NCBI GenBank assembly: GCA_029861865.1
Contig: JAOTYL010000005.1
Span: 124,001-188,000, forward strand
Reading direction: 5' to 3'
Length of the DNA stretch: 64,000 bases
From: Myxococcales bacterium
GTDB taxonomy: Bacteria; Myxococcota_A; Polyangia; Polyangiales; Houyiibacteriaceae
Of the stretch, positions 8,049-16,844 are shown piece after piece. The position numbers and the translations under genes are program-made. The number at the start of each line of letters is the position of its first letter. Positions within the stretch are counted from its first letter, which is position 1. The notes under the pieces were generated by a model. The model did no database searches. It was given only the letters and a program-made list of their open reading frames with translations, and was not told where the DNA came from.

Positions 8049-8978
8049 TCAGCTGAGCTCGATTCGATGTTTCGGTGTGATGACCGCCTGGCTCGCGGAA
8101 CGTGTGATGACCGAGTCGGGCCAGACGACGCACTGGTCGATCGAGGCGCTGTCTGCGAACCGTACTCCACTTCCCACGACCGAATTCCGGATCGAGGCGC
8201 GGTGGGAGGCGCCGACTTGGTCTGGTGCGAGCAAGCTTCCGGCGACCGGGAGCACGCCCGGCCAGCGACGCAAACCTGAAGCCAGCTCTAGGTTTACACG
8301 GTGATAGTCCGACACGGTTCCGAGATCCGCCCAGGGGGACTCGTCGATGAGCCCTAATACGGGCGCGCCGGAGTCCACCCAACCTCGGTAGGCCGACCGA
8401 ATCACGCATCCGGTTTCGGGCATGGCATCGAACGCCTCTGGAGCCAGAATGTGAGCTCCCGTAAACATCAGCTCCTCCGTCACATCCTCGCGGCTCGGGG
8501 CTCCAAGAAGCGTCCTCACCCAGCCGTCGCTGTCGATTCCGATCGCCCCGAACTGTGAGGGATCGGGTGTCCGGCGAAGTATCATCGTTGCAACAGCCCC
8601 CTTTTCTAGATGGAGTCGATAGGCTTCGGAGAGGTCTGGGGCGAAGAGCATGTCGCCATTGATCACGATCACCGGTGCGGCGGGGTCCTCGAAGCGTGGA
8701 CGGGCGTTTCGGAGCCCCCCTCCGGTCCCCAAGAGGGTCGTCTCTCGCGAGAACACGAGGTTGAGCCCAGCCGGGCAGTGGCTCTCGAGGATTCGCTCGA
8801 CGAGCTCCGGACGGGGATGCGTATTGGCGACGATCGACCGGACTCCCGCCCGTGCGAGGTGGTCCATGGCAAACGCCCCAAGTGGACGATTTGCCACCGG
8901 AACCACCGGTTTGGGGAGAAGGTCGGTCAGAGGCTTGAGGCGCGTTCCAAGCCCAGCTGCTAGAAGCATGGCCTGCAC
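8049..8978 (-). CDS. NDP-sugar nucleotidyltransferase
   Basis: This 309-residue enzyme should join a sugar 1-phosphate to NTP to give an activated sugar. The N-terminal Rossmann domain carries LAAGLGTRLKPLTDLLPKP (nucleotide and catalytic Lys region), LGTGGGLRNA near residue 84 and VINGDMLF near residue 104 (metal-binding Asp). The C-terminal 70 residues contain short left-handed-helix repeats (ASIRNSVVGSGVRF). It resembles mannose-1-phosphate guanylyltransferases and MurU-type uridylyltransferases; the sugar cannot be fixed from sequence. It is divergent from the nucleotide-sugar operon starting at 9062, so it may feed the same polymer. Confidence 0.88.
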   Translation of the reverse strand: MQAMLLAAGLGTRLKPLTDLLPKPVVPVANRPLGAFAMDHLARAGVRSIVANTHPRPELVERILESHCPAGLNLVFSRETTLLGTGGGLRNARPRFEDPAAPVIVINGDMLFAPDLSEAYRLHLEKGAVATMILRRTPDPSQFGAIGIDSDGWVRTLLGAPSREDVTEELMFTGAHILAPEAFDAMPETGCVIRSAYRGWVDSGAPVLGLIDESPWADLGTVSDYHRVNLELASGLRRWPGVLPVAGSLLAPDQVGASHRASIRNSVVGSGVRFADSASIDQCVVWPDSVITRSASQAVITPKHRIELS

Positions 8979-9061
8979 TACGGCATCCTAAACTCCGCGG
9001 AGATTCGCACCAAGCATTGTGGGGCTGTGAAGTCTGATACTACATCCACACGAGTGGGGAC

Positions 9062-10042
9062 ATGAAGACCATCCTGTTGACCGGGGCTGCTGGGTTTATT
9101 GGAAGCAACACGGCTGCGGCCCTTCTCAAGCGCGGCGACGTCGTGGTCGGGGTCGATAATCTCAACGATTACTATGATCCCGCGCGCAAACGCGCGAACT
9201 TGCGCGAGGTTCGCGCCGATGCTCCGGACCCCGACGCGCTGATCTTCCATGAGCTCGACATCCGAGACGCAGAGGGGATCGACGCCCTCTACGCCAAGCA
9301 TCGCTTCGACGCCGTGGTTCATCTCGCCGCGATGGCAGGGGTGCGCGCCTCGATCGAGGACCCGAAGCTCTACCTGGATGTGAATCTAGGGGGAACGTTG
9401 AACCTCCTACAAAGCAGCCGACGCCACGGGCAGCCCCTGTTCATCTTCGCATCGACGTCCTCGGCCTATGGAGCGACCGAGGTGATCCCTTTCGTCGAGA
9501 CCGACCATGCCGACCGTCCTCTGGCGCCCTATCCCGCCAGCAAGCGGGCCGCGGAGCTCCTCGGTTACTCGTATTTTCATTTGTTTGGACAGGACTTCAC
9601 CGCCCTTCGTTTTTTCACCGTGTACGGGCCCCGTGGTCGTCCCGACATGATGGCTTACAAGGTCCTCGACAACATTTTTCGCGGGAGCGAGGTCCCTCTG
9701 TACAACAGCGGAAAGATGCATCGCGATTGGACTTACGTGGATGACATCGTCCAGGGAATCGTCGCAGCGGCAGACCGACCGCTGGGGTACGAAATCATCA
9801 ATCTCGGGCGTGGCGAACCCACCCTGCTCGCCGACTTCGTACGATTGATCGAAGCGCAGGCTGGCCGATCTGCAAGCCTGATCGACACTCCGATGCCGCC
9901 GGCCGACATCGAATACACCTACGCTGACATCACCAAAGCCAGGGAGCTGCTCGGCTACGACCCCAAAACCGGGGTTGCCGACGGTGTGCGGAAGTTCTTT
10001 CATTGGTACCGGCATGCCGTCCTACAAGGGGTGACCTCATGA
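9062..10042 (+). CDS. Extended SDR epimerase, UDP-glucuronate 4-epimerase-like
   Basis: This 326-residue enzyme has the NAD motif GAAGFIG at residues 7-13, VDNLNDYYDP near 35 (typical of UDP-glucuronate epimerases), STSSAYG near 136 and the catalytic Y-P-A-S-K near 157. It probably interconverts UDP-glucuronate and UDP-galacturonate for surface polysaccharide. It is the first of four overlapping genes; its TGA overlaps the next ATG (ATGA). Confidence 0.88.
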   Translation: MKTILLTGAAGFIGSNTAAALLKRGDVVVGVDNLNDYYDPARKRANLREVRADAPDPDALIFHELDIRDAEGIDALYAKHRFDAVVHLAAMAGVRASIEDPKLYLDVNLGGTLNLLQSSRRHGQPLFIFASTSSAYGATEVIPFVETDHADRPLAPYPASKRAAELLGYSYFHLFGQDFTALRFFTVYGPRGRPDMMAYKVLDNIFRGSEVPLYNSGKMHRDWTYVDDIVQGIVAAADRPLGYEIINLGRGEPTLLADFVRLIEAQAGRSASLIDTPMPPADIEYTYADITKARELLGYDPKTGVADGVRKFFHWYRHAVLQGVTS

Positions 10043-11976
10043 GTTGGTTCCTCTGGCGCACATCCCAGTTCGTGATCGACGTCGGCGTTTTGATGCTCGC
10101 CTTCTTGTTGGCGACGATGGTGCGGTTCGACTGGAACGTCCCGTGGACGGCGCTCCGCCCGTTGCTCATCGTGATGCCCTACGTCGTGTTGTTGCAGTAC
10201 ACCTTTCTGTCTGCGTTTGGCATCACGCGTTTCTCTTGGCGGTACATCAGCCTCCGGGACGCCGTGCGCATTTTCGTCGCGATTGCCTCGGCTTCGGCAC
10301 TCCTCGTACTTCTGCGTCTCTTGAGCCCGAGCCTTGCCCAAGACTTCCCCGCGGCGCGGTATGGCATCGTGCCGCTTGGAGTGTTGCTCGGTGACTTCGT
10401 TTTGGCGTTCATCGGCCTCACCGGTGTGCGGGCGCTTCGCCGAATGCTAGGCGAGCGAATCGCGTCACAGAAACATACGCAGAGTCAGGAGACTCGCCTG
10501 CCAACCTTTTTGGTAGGCGCCGGTCAGGGCGGGGTGCTGGTCGCGCAAGAGATCGCAAGACGGCCCGACCTCGGCATCAAGCCTGTCGGCTTCGTCGATG
10601 ACGATCCGGTGAAGCAGGGAGCGCTGATTCACGGAATCAAGGTGATGGGCAAGACCGACGACCTCGGTCGGCTTTCACGGAAGCACGAGGTGAAACAGGC
10701 GCTCATCACGATTTCCAATGCGCCGGGCACGGCGATTCGGGGCATCACGGAGAAATGCAAAGATGCGGGGCTTGCGGTGAAGATCGTGCCCGGCACGTAT
10801 CAGATCGTGGGCGGCCGAGTGAATCTCTCTCGAATCCGGGACGTGGCGATCGAGGACTTGCTCCGACGCGAGCAAGTCCGACTCGACACCGAATCGGTGG
10901 CCGATGTCATTCGATCTCAACCGGTGATGGTGACTGGGGCCGGGGGGAGCATCGGCGCCGAGCTGTGCCGTCAGGTGGCGGTGTATCGGCCGTCCCATCT
11001 GATCTTGGTCGAGCGATGTGAGAACAATCTCTTCGAGATCCACTCCGAGCTGCACACGCGGTTCCCCAGCCTCGAGCTCACCCCGGTCATCGCGGACATC
11101 ACCGATATTCCGCGGATCACGCAGGTCTTTCGCGACCATCGGCCGTTGATCGTCTTTCATGCCGCTGCCCACAAGCACGTTCCCATGATGGAGTGGAACC
11201 CCGCCGAGGCCGTGAAGAACAACTTGCTCGGCACGAGGATCGTCGCAGACCTCGCGGACAGTCTCGCTGTCGAGAAGTTCGTCATGATCTCCACCGACAA
11301 GGCCGTGAATCCGACGTCGATCATGGGCGCGACCAAGCGAGCCGCCGAGCGCTACATCCAGGCCCTCTCGAGCAACAGCGCAACCCACTTCGCGACAGTT
11401 CGATTTGGCAACGTTCTAGGCTCAGCTGGAAGCGTGATCCCCATCTTTCGAAAGCAGATTCGAGATGGCGGGCCGATCACGGTGACCCATCCGGACATGA
11501 CCCGATACTTCATGACGATCCCCGAGGCGGTCCAGTTGGTGACCCAGGCGGCCGCGTTGAGCAAAGGCGGCGAGATCTTCATCCTCGACATGGGGCAGCC
11601 GGTGCGCATCGTAGATCTAGCGCATGACCTGATCCGATTGAGCGGCTTCGAGCCCGACAAGGACATCGAGGTCCGGTTCACGGGGATTCGGCCCGGAGAG
11701 AAGCTCTTCGAAGAGCTTTCAACCGCAAGCGAGGGGATCCAACGAACGGCGCATCCAAAGATCTTCGTTGGAACCTACGATTGCCCGAGCCTCCAGGACC
11801 TCCGCGAGAAGCTCGACGCCGTGGGGGGTCTTCGCAATTCCGATCCGGCTTCGCTCCGAAGAGCGTTGGAGCGTCTCGTTCCCGAGCTCCAGGTCAAGGC
11901 TGCGGACAGCGAGCCGTCTGCTGCCGCCGCAGGCCCGCCACCTCTTCAGGACTCGAAACCGCTGGGGACGCTGTGA
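10039..11976 (+). CDS. Membrane NDP-sugar 4,6-dehydratase, WbpM/PglF/CapD type
   Basis: The 645-residue protein has about four N-terminal membrane helices (residues about 8-135), a first nucleotide-binding domain (FLVGAGQGG near 158), and a C-terminal SDR domain with TGAGGSIGAEL near 298. The catalytic segment is STDKAVNPTSIMGATKR near 418: Met replaces the usual SDR Tyr, as is normal in this family. It should convert UDP-GlcNAc to the 4-keto-6-deoxy sugar at the cytoplasmic membrane face. It starts at the ATG inside ATGA shared with the previous gene; its stop overlaps the next GTG start. Confidence 0.93.
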   Translation: MSWFLWRTSQFVIDVGVLMLAFLLATMVRFDWNVPWTALRPLLIVMPYVVLLQYTFLSAFGITRFSWRYISLRDAVRIFVAIASASALLVLLRLLSPSLAQDFPAARYGIVPLGVLLGDFVLAFIGLTGVRALRRMLGERIASQKHTQSQETRLPTFLVGAGQGGVLVAQEIARRPDLGIKPVGFVDDDPVKQGALIHGIKVMGKTDDLGRLSRKHEVKQALITISNAPGTAIRGITEKCKDAGLAVKIVPGTYQIVGGRVNLSRIRDVAIEDLLRREQVRLDTESVADVIRSQPVMVTGAGGSIGAELCRQVAVYRPSHLILVERCENNLFEIHSELHTRFPSLELTPVIADITDIPRITQVFRDHRPLIVFHAAAHKHVPMMEWNPAEAVKNNLLGTRIVADLADSLAVEKFVMISTDKAVNPTSIMGATKRAAERYIQALSSNSATHFATVRFGNVLGSAGSVIPIFRKQIRDGGPITVTHPDMTRYFMTIPEAVQLVTQAAALSKGGEIFILDMGQPVRIVDLAHDLIRLSGFEPDKDIEVRFTGIRPGEKLFEELSTASEGIQRTAHPKIFVGTYDCPSLQDLREKLDAVGGLRNSDPASLRRALERLVPELQVKAADSEPSAAAAGPPPLQDSKPLGTL

Positions 11977-12917
11977 GAGTGCTGGTCACCGGGGGTGCGG
12001 GCTTCATCGCAAGTCACGTGGCCGAAGCGGCCATCGAAGCGGGTCACGACGTGCTCGTGGTAGACGATCTGAGCACCGGTCGCACGGAAAACCTCCCGAC
12101 GGGTGCGGATTTCCATCCCGTCGACATTCGCCATCGAGACGTATTCCGCGAGCTGGCGCTCCACTTCCGACCCGACGCCATCAGTCACCACGCCGCACAG
12201 GCCAGCGTCGCCATTAGCGTTCGGGAGCCGGGCTACGACGCCGAGGTAAACGTGCTTGGCTCGCTCAACGTAGCCGAGGTGGCCCGTGAGACCGGCAGCC
12301 GCTTGATCTTCGCAAGCACGGGAGGCGCCCTCTACGGAGAGGTTGCCGATGGCGTTGCGGCCGGAGAGGAGTCTCCGGCACGACCCTTGAGCCCGTATGC
12401 ATGCAGCAAGGCGAGCTTCGAGCTCTATCTCAAAGCCTTCGGGGAGACCTCGGACCTGAACTATACGATCCTGAGATACGCAAACGTGTACGGGCCCCGA
12501 CAAGACCCTCACGGAGAAGCTGGGGTGGTCGCGATCTTTCTCCGAAGACTTCTCCGACGTGAGCCGATCCAGGTCAATGCGCGAGATCGCCTCGGGGATG
12601 ACGGCTGCGTCCGTGACTACGTCTTCGTTCGGGATGCGGTTCGGGCTAATCTCGCGGCGTTCGAAGGGGCGCTCGACCGGCGCACGATCAACATCGCGAC
12701 GGGGATCGGGACGTCGACGCGAATGCTGGCCGAGAATCTCGCTAGCCTGGTGAGCCATCCTGCCATCGTTCGCGACGGCGAGCATAGAGCTGGCGATCTC
12801 GGGCGCTCGGTGCTCGATCCCACCGTCATGACGTCGATCCTCGGAGATCCAACCCCGCTAGCCGAAGGCTTGGAGACGACCACCGAGTGGTTTCGCCTCG
12901 AATCGGAGTCTTCATGA
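11973..12917 (+). CDS. Extended SDR NAD-dependent epimerase/dehydratase
   Basis: The 314-residue protein opens with VRVLVTGGAGFIASH (NAD site), has VVDDLSTGR near residue 30, the Ser of FASTGGALYG near 113 and the catalytic Y-A-C-S-K near 142, and N-V-Y-G-P-R near 172. It is GalE-like; 4-epimerase or related activity on a UDP-sugar is likely, but the substrate is unknown. The GTG start at 11973 lies in GTGA overlapping the stop of the dehydratase gene, and its own stop overlaps the next start, so all four enzymes are probably translated as a coupled set. Confidence 0.88.
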   Translation: MRVLVTGGAGFIASHVAEAAIEAGHDVLVVDDLSTGRTENLPTGADFHPVDIRHRDVFRELALHFRPDAISHHAAQASVAISVREPGYDAEVNVLGSLNVAEVARETGSRLIFASTGGALYGEVADGVAAGEESPARPLSPYACSKASFELYLKAFGETSDLNYTILRYANVYGPRQDPHGEAGVVAIFLRRLLRREPIQVNARDRLGDDGCVRDYVFVRDAVRANLAAFEGALDRRTINIATGIGTSTRMLAENLASLVSHPAIVRDGEHRAGDLGRSVLDPTVMTSILGDPTPLAEGLETTTEWFRLESESS

Positions 12918-14191
12918 GCGAACGGGTCGCTGTGATAGGCCTCGGGTACGTAGGGCTTCCCGTAGCGTTAGCCTTCGCCCGTGAGTTCGAAAACACCGTG
13001 GGCTTCGACGTGTCGAGCGAACGCATCGAGGCGTTGCGTGTCAACCAGGATCGCACGCGAGAAGTGAGCGAATCGGAGCTTGCGGAGACGACCCTCCAGC
13101 TGACCAACGACCCTGCCGATCTCCGCGGGTGCACCTTCTTCATCGTTGCGGTCCCGACCCCAATCGACGACGATCGTCGTCCGAATCTCGGTCCCCTCAT
13201 GTCGGCAACGAAGATCGTCGGCAGCGCTCTAGCGCCGGGCGGTGTCGTCGTCTACGAATCGACCGTCTACCCAGGGGTGACCGAAGAGCGGTGCGGGCCC
13301 GTCTTGTCCGAAGCTTCGGGGCTGACGCAGTCTAAAGACTTCAAGCTCGGATACTCGCCGGAGCGGATCAACCCAGGCGACAAGGAGCACACCTTCGAGA
13401 AGATCATCAAGGTAGTTTCCGGCGAAGATCCCGAAACCCTCAAACGAGTCGCTAACGCTTACGAACAGGTCGTGGAGGCCGGTGTTCACCGCGCTCCGTC
13501 GATCAAAGTCGCCGAGGCCGCCAAGGTGATCGAGAATACGCAGCGAGACCTCAACATCGCACTCATGAACGAGCTTGCGTTGATCTTCGACAGGCTCGAC
13601 ATTCGTACCCAGGACGTGCTCGACGCGGCTGGAACGAAGTGGAATTTTCTCCGTTTTTCGCCTGGGTTGGTTGGAGGGCACTGCATCGGGGTCGACCCCT
13701 ACTACCTGACCTCGAAGGCCGAGGCAGCGGGCTATCATCCAGAGGTGATCCTCGCCGGCCGCCGGATCAACGACGACATGGGGCGGTACGTGGCCAAGCG
13801 AGTCGTGAAGCTCCTACGGCAACAAGGTCACCCCATCAAGGACTGCCGGATCGGCGTTCTCGGGCTGACCTTCAAGGAAAACGTTCCGGACCTCCGCAAT
13901 AGCCGGGTCCCGGACATGATCGACGAGCTTCGTGACTACGGGATCGAGCCCCTGGTGCACGACCCCTTGGCATCGGGCGATGAAGCCAGCCGCACGTATG
14001 GGATCGAGCTCCGCCCCTGGGACGCGCTGACCGACCTCGATGGCGTAGTGCTAGTGGTGCCCCACAAGCACTACCTCGAGCGCCTCGATCACATCGTCGA
14101 CTGTGTGCGAAACGGCGGTGTGTTCGTCGATGTGAAGTCTCTGGTGGACCCGAGTAGCTTGAGAAGCGACTTGAAATACTGGAGCCTGTAA
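12914..14191 (+). CDS. UDP-N-acetylhexosamine 6-dehydrogenase (WbpA/VipA-like)
   Basis: It oxidises C6 of a UDP-sugar to a uronic acid with two NAD+. The 425-residue length matches the WbpA/TviB subfamily. NAD site GLGYVGLP at residues 9-16, then VAVPTP near 84, E-S-T-V-Y-P-G near 115, and the catalytic Cys in GGHCIGVDPYY near 256. The C-terminal UDP-binding domain begins with VLGLTFKENVPDLRNS near 313. It is the last gene of the four-gene operon, meeting the OPX gene tail to tail across 13 bp. Product is probably an acidic sugar for the neighbouring export system. Confidence 0.93.
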   Translation: MSERVAVIGLGYVGLPVALAFAREFENTVGFDVSSERIEALRVNQDRTREVSESELAETTLQLTNDPADLRGCTFFIVAVPTPIDDDRRPNLGPLMSATKIVGSALAPGGVVVYESTVYPGVTEERCGPVLSEASGLTQSKDFKLGYSPERINPGDKEHTFEKIIKVVSGEDPETLKRVANAYEQVVEAGVHRAPSIKVAEAAKVIENTQRDLNIALMNELALIFDRLDIRTQDVLDAAGTKWNFLRFSPGLVGGHCIGVDPYYLTSKAEAAGYHPEVILAGRRINDDMGRYVAKRVVKLLRQQGHPIKDCRIGVLGLTFKENVPDLRNSRVPDMIDELRDYGIEPLVHDPLASGDEASRTYGIELRPWDALTDLDGVVLVVPHKHYLERLDHIVDCVRNGGVFVDVKSLVDPSSLRSDLKYWSL

Positions 14192-14204
14192 GGGCCCGGA
14201 TCGC

Positions 14205-14813
14205 CTAGAACAGCCGTTCCGGGACGAAAATGATATCTCCGGCCGCTACCTCGATGTCTTCGGCCTGACCCCGCGTCACCCGCTCTACGGGAACGCGATA
14301 GCGCACGGTCTCGTCGCCGATGCGTCGCGTGACCACCGTGCCGTCCCGGTCAGCCAACGACGAAAACCCTCCCGCCATGCTGATCGCTTGAACGACCGTC
14401 ATCCCTGGCTCGAGGGGGAAGGCGCCCGGATTTGCGACCGCCCCGACGACGCTGATCCGTTTCGACGCGTACTCCCGAACATAGACCGAGACATGCGGAT
14501 TGCGGAGCAGATCCCGGTCCCGGAGCTCGTTTTCGAGCTTGGCCGCGACCGCAGTGGGCTCGAGGCCCTTCACCTCCACCGCGCCGAGGAGCGGGAAGTT
14601 GATCGTGCCATTGGGAGCCACCTGGTGATCGCCCGACAACGCCTCTTCGCCGAAGACTCGGACCGAGAACGAGTCCCCGGGCCCGAGCGTCGTGTCATCG
14701 GTTGCGGGCGGGGGCACCTCGGTCGCTTGAACACCACGCTTGCTGCATGCAGCCGCAGCGACTCCGAGGATGAGAAAGATGCCGATCAGTAGAAGACGCG
14801 AAGGCCGATCCAT
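14205..14813 (-). CDS. Short OPX (Wza-like) polysaccharide export lipoprotein
   Basis: The 202-residue precursor has a lipoprotein signal ending in AAAAC near residue 23, a polysaccharide-export domain from LGPGDSFSVRVFGEE, and one SLBB-type domain (KRISVVGAVANPGAF). It ends right after IIFVPERLF. It lacks the extra SLBB domain and the C-terminal membrane helix by which E. coli Wza crosses the outer membrane, so it is a short (class 3-like) OPX that would need a separate pore. The upstream gene, overlapping by 28 bp, encodes such a barrel. It likely sits on the periplasmic side of the outer membrane. Confidence 0.9.
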   Translation of the reverse strand: MDRPSRLLLIGIFLILGVAAAACSKRGVQATEVPPPATDDTTLGPGDSFSVRVFGEEALSGDHQVAPNGTINFPLLGAVEVKGLEPTAVAAKLENELRDRDLLRNPHVSVYVREYASKRISVVGAVANPGAFPLEPGMTVVQAISMAGGFSSLADRDGTVVTRRIGDETVRYRVPVERVTRGQAEDIEVAAGDIIFVPERLF

Positions 14814-16102
14814 GCTTCGACTTTCTGGTATTCACCCGAGGGATCCGGTAACGGAGCGAACCCCACGTACTGGAAGTCGGTGAAGTCTGCCAAATAAGCG
14901 ACCTCGGCGAACACCGAAAGCCACGCTTTGAAGCGGTATTCGCCCCAGAGCGCGATCCTGGTGCGTATGTCTTTTCGCTCGGGTTCCGTGCCCAAGAACG
15001 AGCCGTCTGGATTTAGGGCGAGACCCGACTTGTCGAACGAGACCCATGCCTTGAGCCCAACCAATAGGGCGCCTGCGCCAGTGAACGTCGCGTTGATATA
15101 GAGGCGGTTCATCACCGTGAAATTGCCGATGAACGACGGAAGGATATTGCGGTTGTAGCCGCCATCGAGGGAGATCGTGGGGCGTGGCGTCCACCGTGCT
15201 TCGACTCTTGCCGTGACGTCATCGAAATCCTGGAGCAACTCGTAGAACCCCACTGCGTAACCGATGAAGGCCGTGAACGACAGTGTGTTCGTGAGAGCGC
15301 CGTTGTACCCGATCTGACTTCGCACGCGGTTGTTGTCCGAGAGGACAGTCGGGGAGAGCGCGACGAGTTCCGGGTTGAGATATTGCTGGTGGGCGAACTC
15401 GAAGTCGTAAACGATCGCGGAGCTCGGGAAGAAGCTCCAAGTGAATTGCGCTGGGACTCGATGGGTTAGGTTGTCGGCGTACTCGTAGTCGTTCGAGTCG
15501 AAGAACTGGATGACGTTCGTGTAGCCGACGCGTCCTTCCAGCACCTCGCTCTTGCTTCGCCCGACGAAATCGACCGCCGCGTTGTTGATGTTGCGTCCGT
15601 AGCTCGTCGTTTCCCCGGTGAGGGTGTTCGGATCCGCAAAGGGCCGGATGGTCCGGAGAAATCTGTCCCGCACCTGCAGCGAAAACACACGCGACGGGTT
15701 GTAGGCGAAGTCTATGTGGGCTTCGGCGCCCACGTTGTCTTGCACACGGTTATTGAAGTAGTGGTAATAACGTGCTCCGACTCCGCCTCTAAATGTGATC
15801 TTTTGCGGCTCGACCTTGTTGCTCTCGCCCTCAGCCTGGCGCTGCGGGCTCAGCGTGGCGAAGTCCAAGTAGCCGGTCAGACGCAGGATGAACGAGTCTT
15901 CTCGGTTCAAGCTTTGGAGGAAGACATTTGAGTCGTACCCGCTTTCGACTGCGATGCCCGGATGAAGGACGAAGCGGCCGGTCTTGAACCCGGGGCCTTC
16001 GTTCGCAGCACGGTCCGGGAAAAGGGTCTGGCCCTCCGCCAGGTCTGGAAGCAACAGGACGCATGCAGCCAGAGAGAGCCCTAACCTTAGGCAGCAGCGC
16101 AT
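14786..16102 (-). CDS. Outer-membrane beta-barrel, likely Wzp-type export porin
   Basis: The 438-residue precursor has a signal peptide (cleavage near AEG-QT, residue 24), then an ESGYDSNVF motif near residue 53 that is common in the beta-barrel-porin-2 group, and alternating polar/aromatic strands throughout. It ends in V-F-Y, an outer-membrane sorting signal with terminal aromatic. The stop lies 28 bp inside the OPX gene. In M. xanthus, short OPX proteins work with dedicated Wzp barrels; this pair fits that pattern. Strand number cannot be counted reliably by eye. A run of eight C at 16113-16120 lies just before the start. Confidence 0.85.
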   Translation of the reverse strand: MRCCLRLGLSLAACVLLLPDLAEGQTLFPDRAANEGPGFKTGRFVLHPGIAVESGYDSNVFLQSLNREDSFILRLTGYLDFATLSPQRQAEGESNKVEPQKITFRGGVGARYYHYFNNRVQDNVGAEAHIDFAYNPSRVFSLQVRDRFLRTIRPFADPNTLTGETTSYGRNINNAAVDFVGRSKSEVLEGRVGYTNVIQFFDSNDYEYADNLTHRVPAQFTWSFFPSSAIVYDFEFAHQQYLNPELVALSPTVLSDNNRVRSQIGYNGALTNTLSFTAFIGYAVGFYELLQDFDDVTARVEARWTPRPTISLDGGYNRNILPSFIGNFTVMNRLYINATFTGAGALLVGLKAWVSFDKSGLALNPDGSFLGTEPERKDIRTRIALWGEYRFKAWLSVFAEVAYLADFTDFQYVGFAPLPDPSGEYQKVEAWIGLRVFY

Positions 16103-16143
16103 GAACTAGTCCCCCCCCTGCGCATAGCATCACGCTCCGCTAG

Positions 16144-16740
16144 TTAGCTGACACCACTGACCGGTGGGGGAATGTAGGGGATGGGTGGTTCTGGAACCGG
16201 CGCTACGACCGCTGGGTCCGCGTCGGGCGCGAATAGATCGACCTCTTGCGTGACTTTCGTGTCTCCAGTGTCGAAGAGATCTTGCCCTACGCACTGATTG
16301 GCTGCTTGTTGAAGCATTTTGAACTTCTGCGACAGCACACCGATGACTGCAAATTCGTGATTGCGACTCCCAGCGTCGTTGGCTTCAATGGACTCTTTCA
16401 GCGCGGCTTGGCGGCGCTTCAGATTTTGAAGGTTTGCGTTACACTGTGCGAGCTTGTCATCGACGCAGGTCGCGCGGATGATGTCCTTTTCACTCTTGGC
16501 GCTTTGAAGGGCTTGAGCTTGGGCTGCACAGCTCGCGGTGGCCTCCTCAACGGCTGCATCTGCTGCTTGCGCCTGCTGTTTGGGAGACAGAGTCGTCGGC
16601 TCGGCTCTCGCGTTGACGGATTCGACTTTGACGACATCGACGGTCGCCTCGCCGCGCTGAGCAACGGCGTAACCAAACTCGCTTCCGGCCAGCAACAAAC
16701 CGAGGCACACCCCTACCGACGGCCCCATCCGTGTAAACAT
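16144..16740 (-). CDS. Periplasmic coiled-coil protein of the export operon
   Basis: The 198-residue precursor starts at an ATG with AGGAGA 6 bases upstream and has a signal peptide ending near GYAVAQ. Residues about 60-150 are Ala/Gln/Lys-rich and predicted helical (KQQAQAADAAVEEATAS), with four or five Cys. The tail is proline-rich (PEPPIPYIPPPVSG). I do not recognise a family. It is the first gene of the operon that continues with the beta-barrel (41 bp later) and the OPX protein. A periplasmic adaptor or stabiliser is possible, but this is inference from position only. Confidence 0.75.
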   Translation of the reverse strand: MFTRMGPSVGVCLGLLLAGSEFGYAVAQRGEATVDVVKVESVNARAEPTTLSPKQQAQAADAAVEEATASCAAQAQALQSAKSEKDIIRATCVDDKLAQCNANLQNLKRRQAALKESIEANDAGSRNHEFAVIGVLSQKFKMLQQAANQCVGQDLFDTGDTKVTQEVDLFAPDADPAVVAPVPEPPIPYIPPPVSGVS

Positions 16741-16765
16741 CAACGATCTCCTAAACTTGCAGAGA

Positions 16766-16793
16766 ATTATACGCGGCGCACTACTCAAGTCAA
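16766..16793 (-). promoter_or_regulatory. Strong sigma-70 promoter of the export operon
   Basis: On the minus strand TTGACT (16793-16788), a 16-bp spacer and a perfect TATAAT (16771-16766) lie 25 bp before the ATG at 16740, whose ribosome-binding site AGGAGA is clear. It is the best consensus promoter in the window and separates this operon from the Glt-like operon upstream. Confidence 0.7.
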
Positions 16794-16844
16794 TGGATTC
16801 GCAGTTCAGTCTAAGCCGCAAACGCGGCGCAACTCCAAGAAAAC

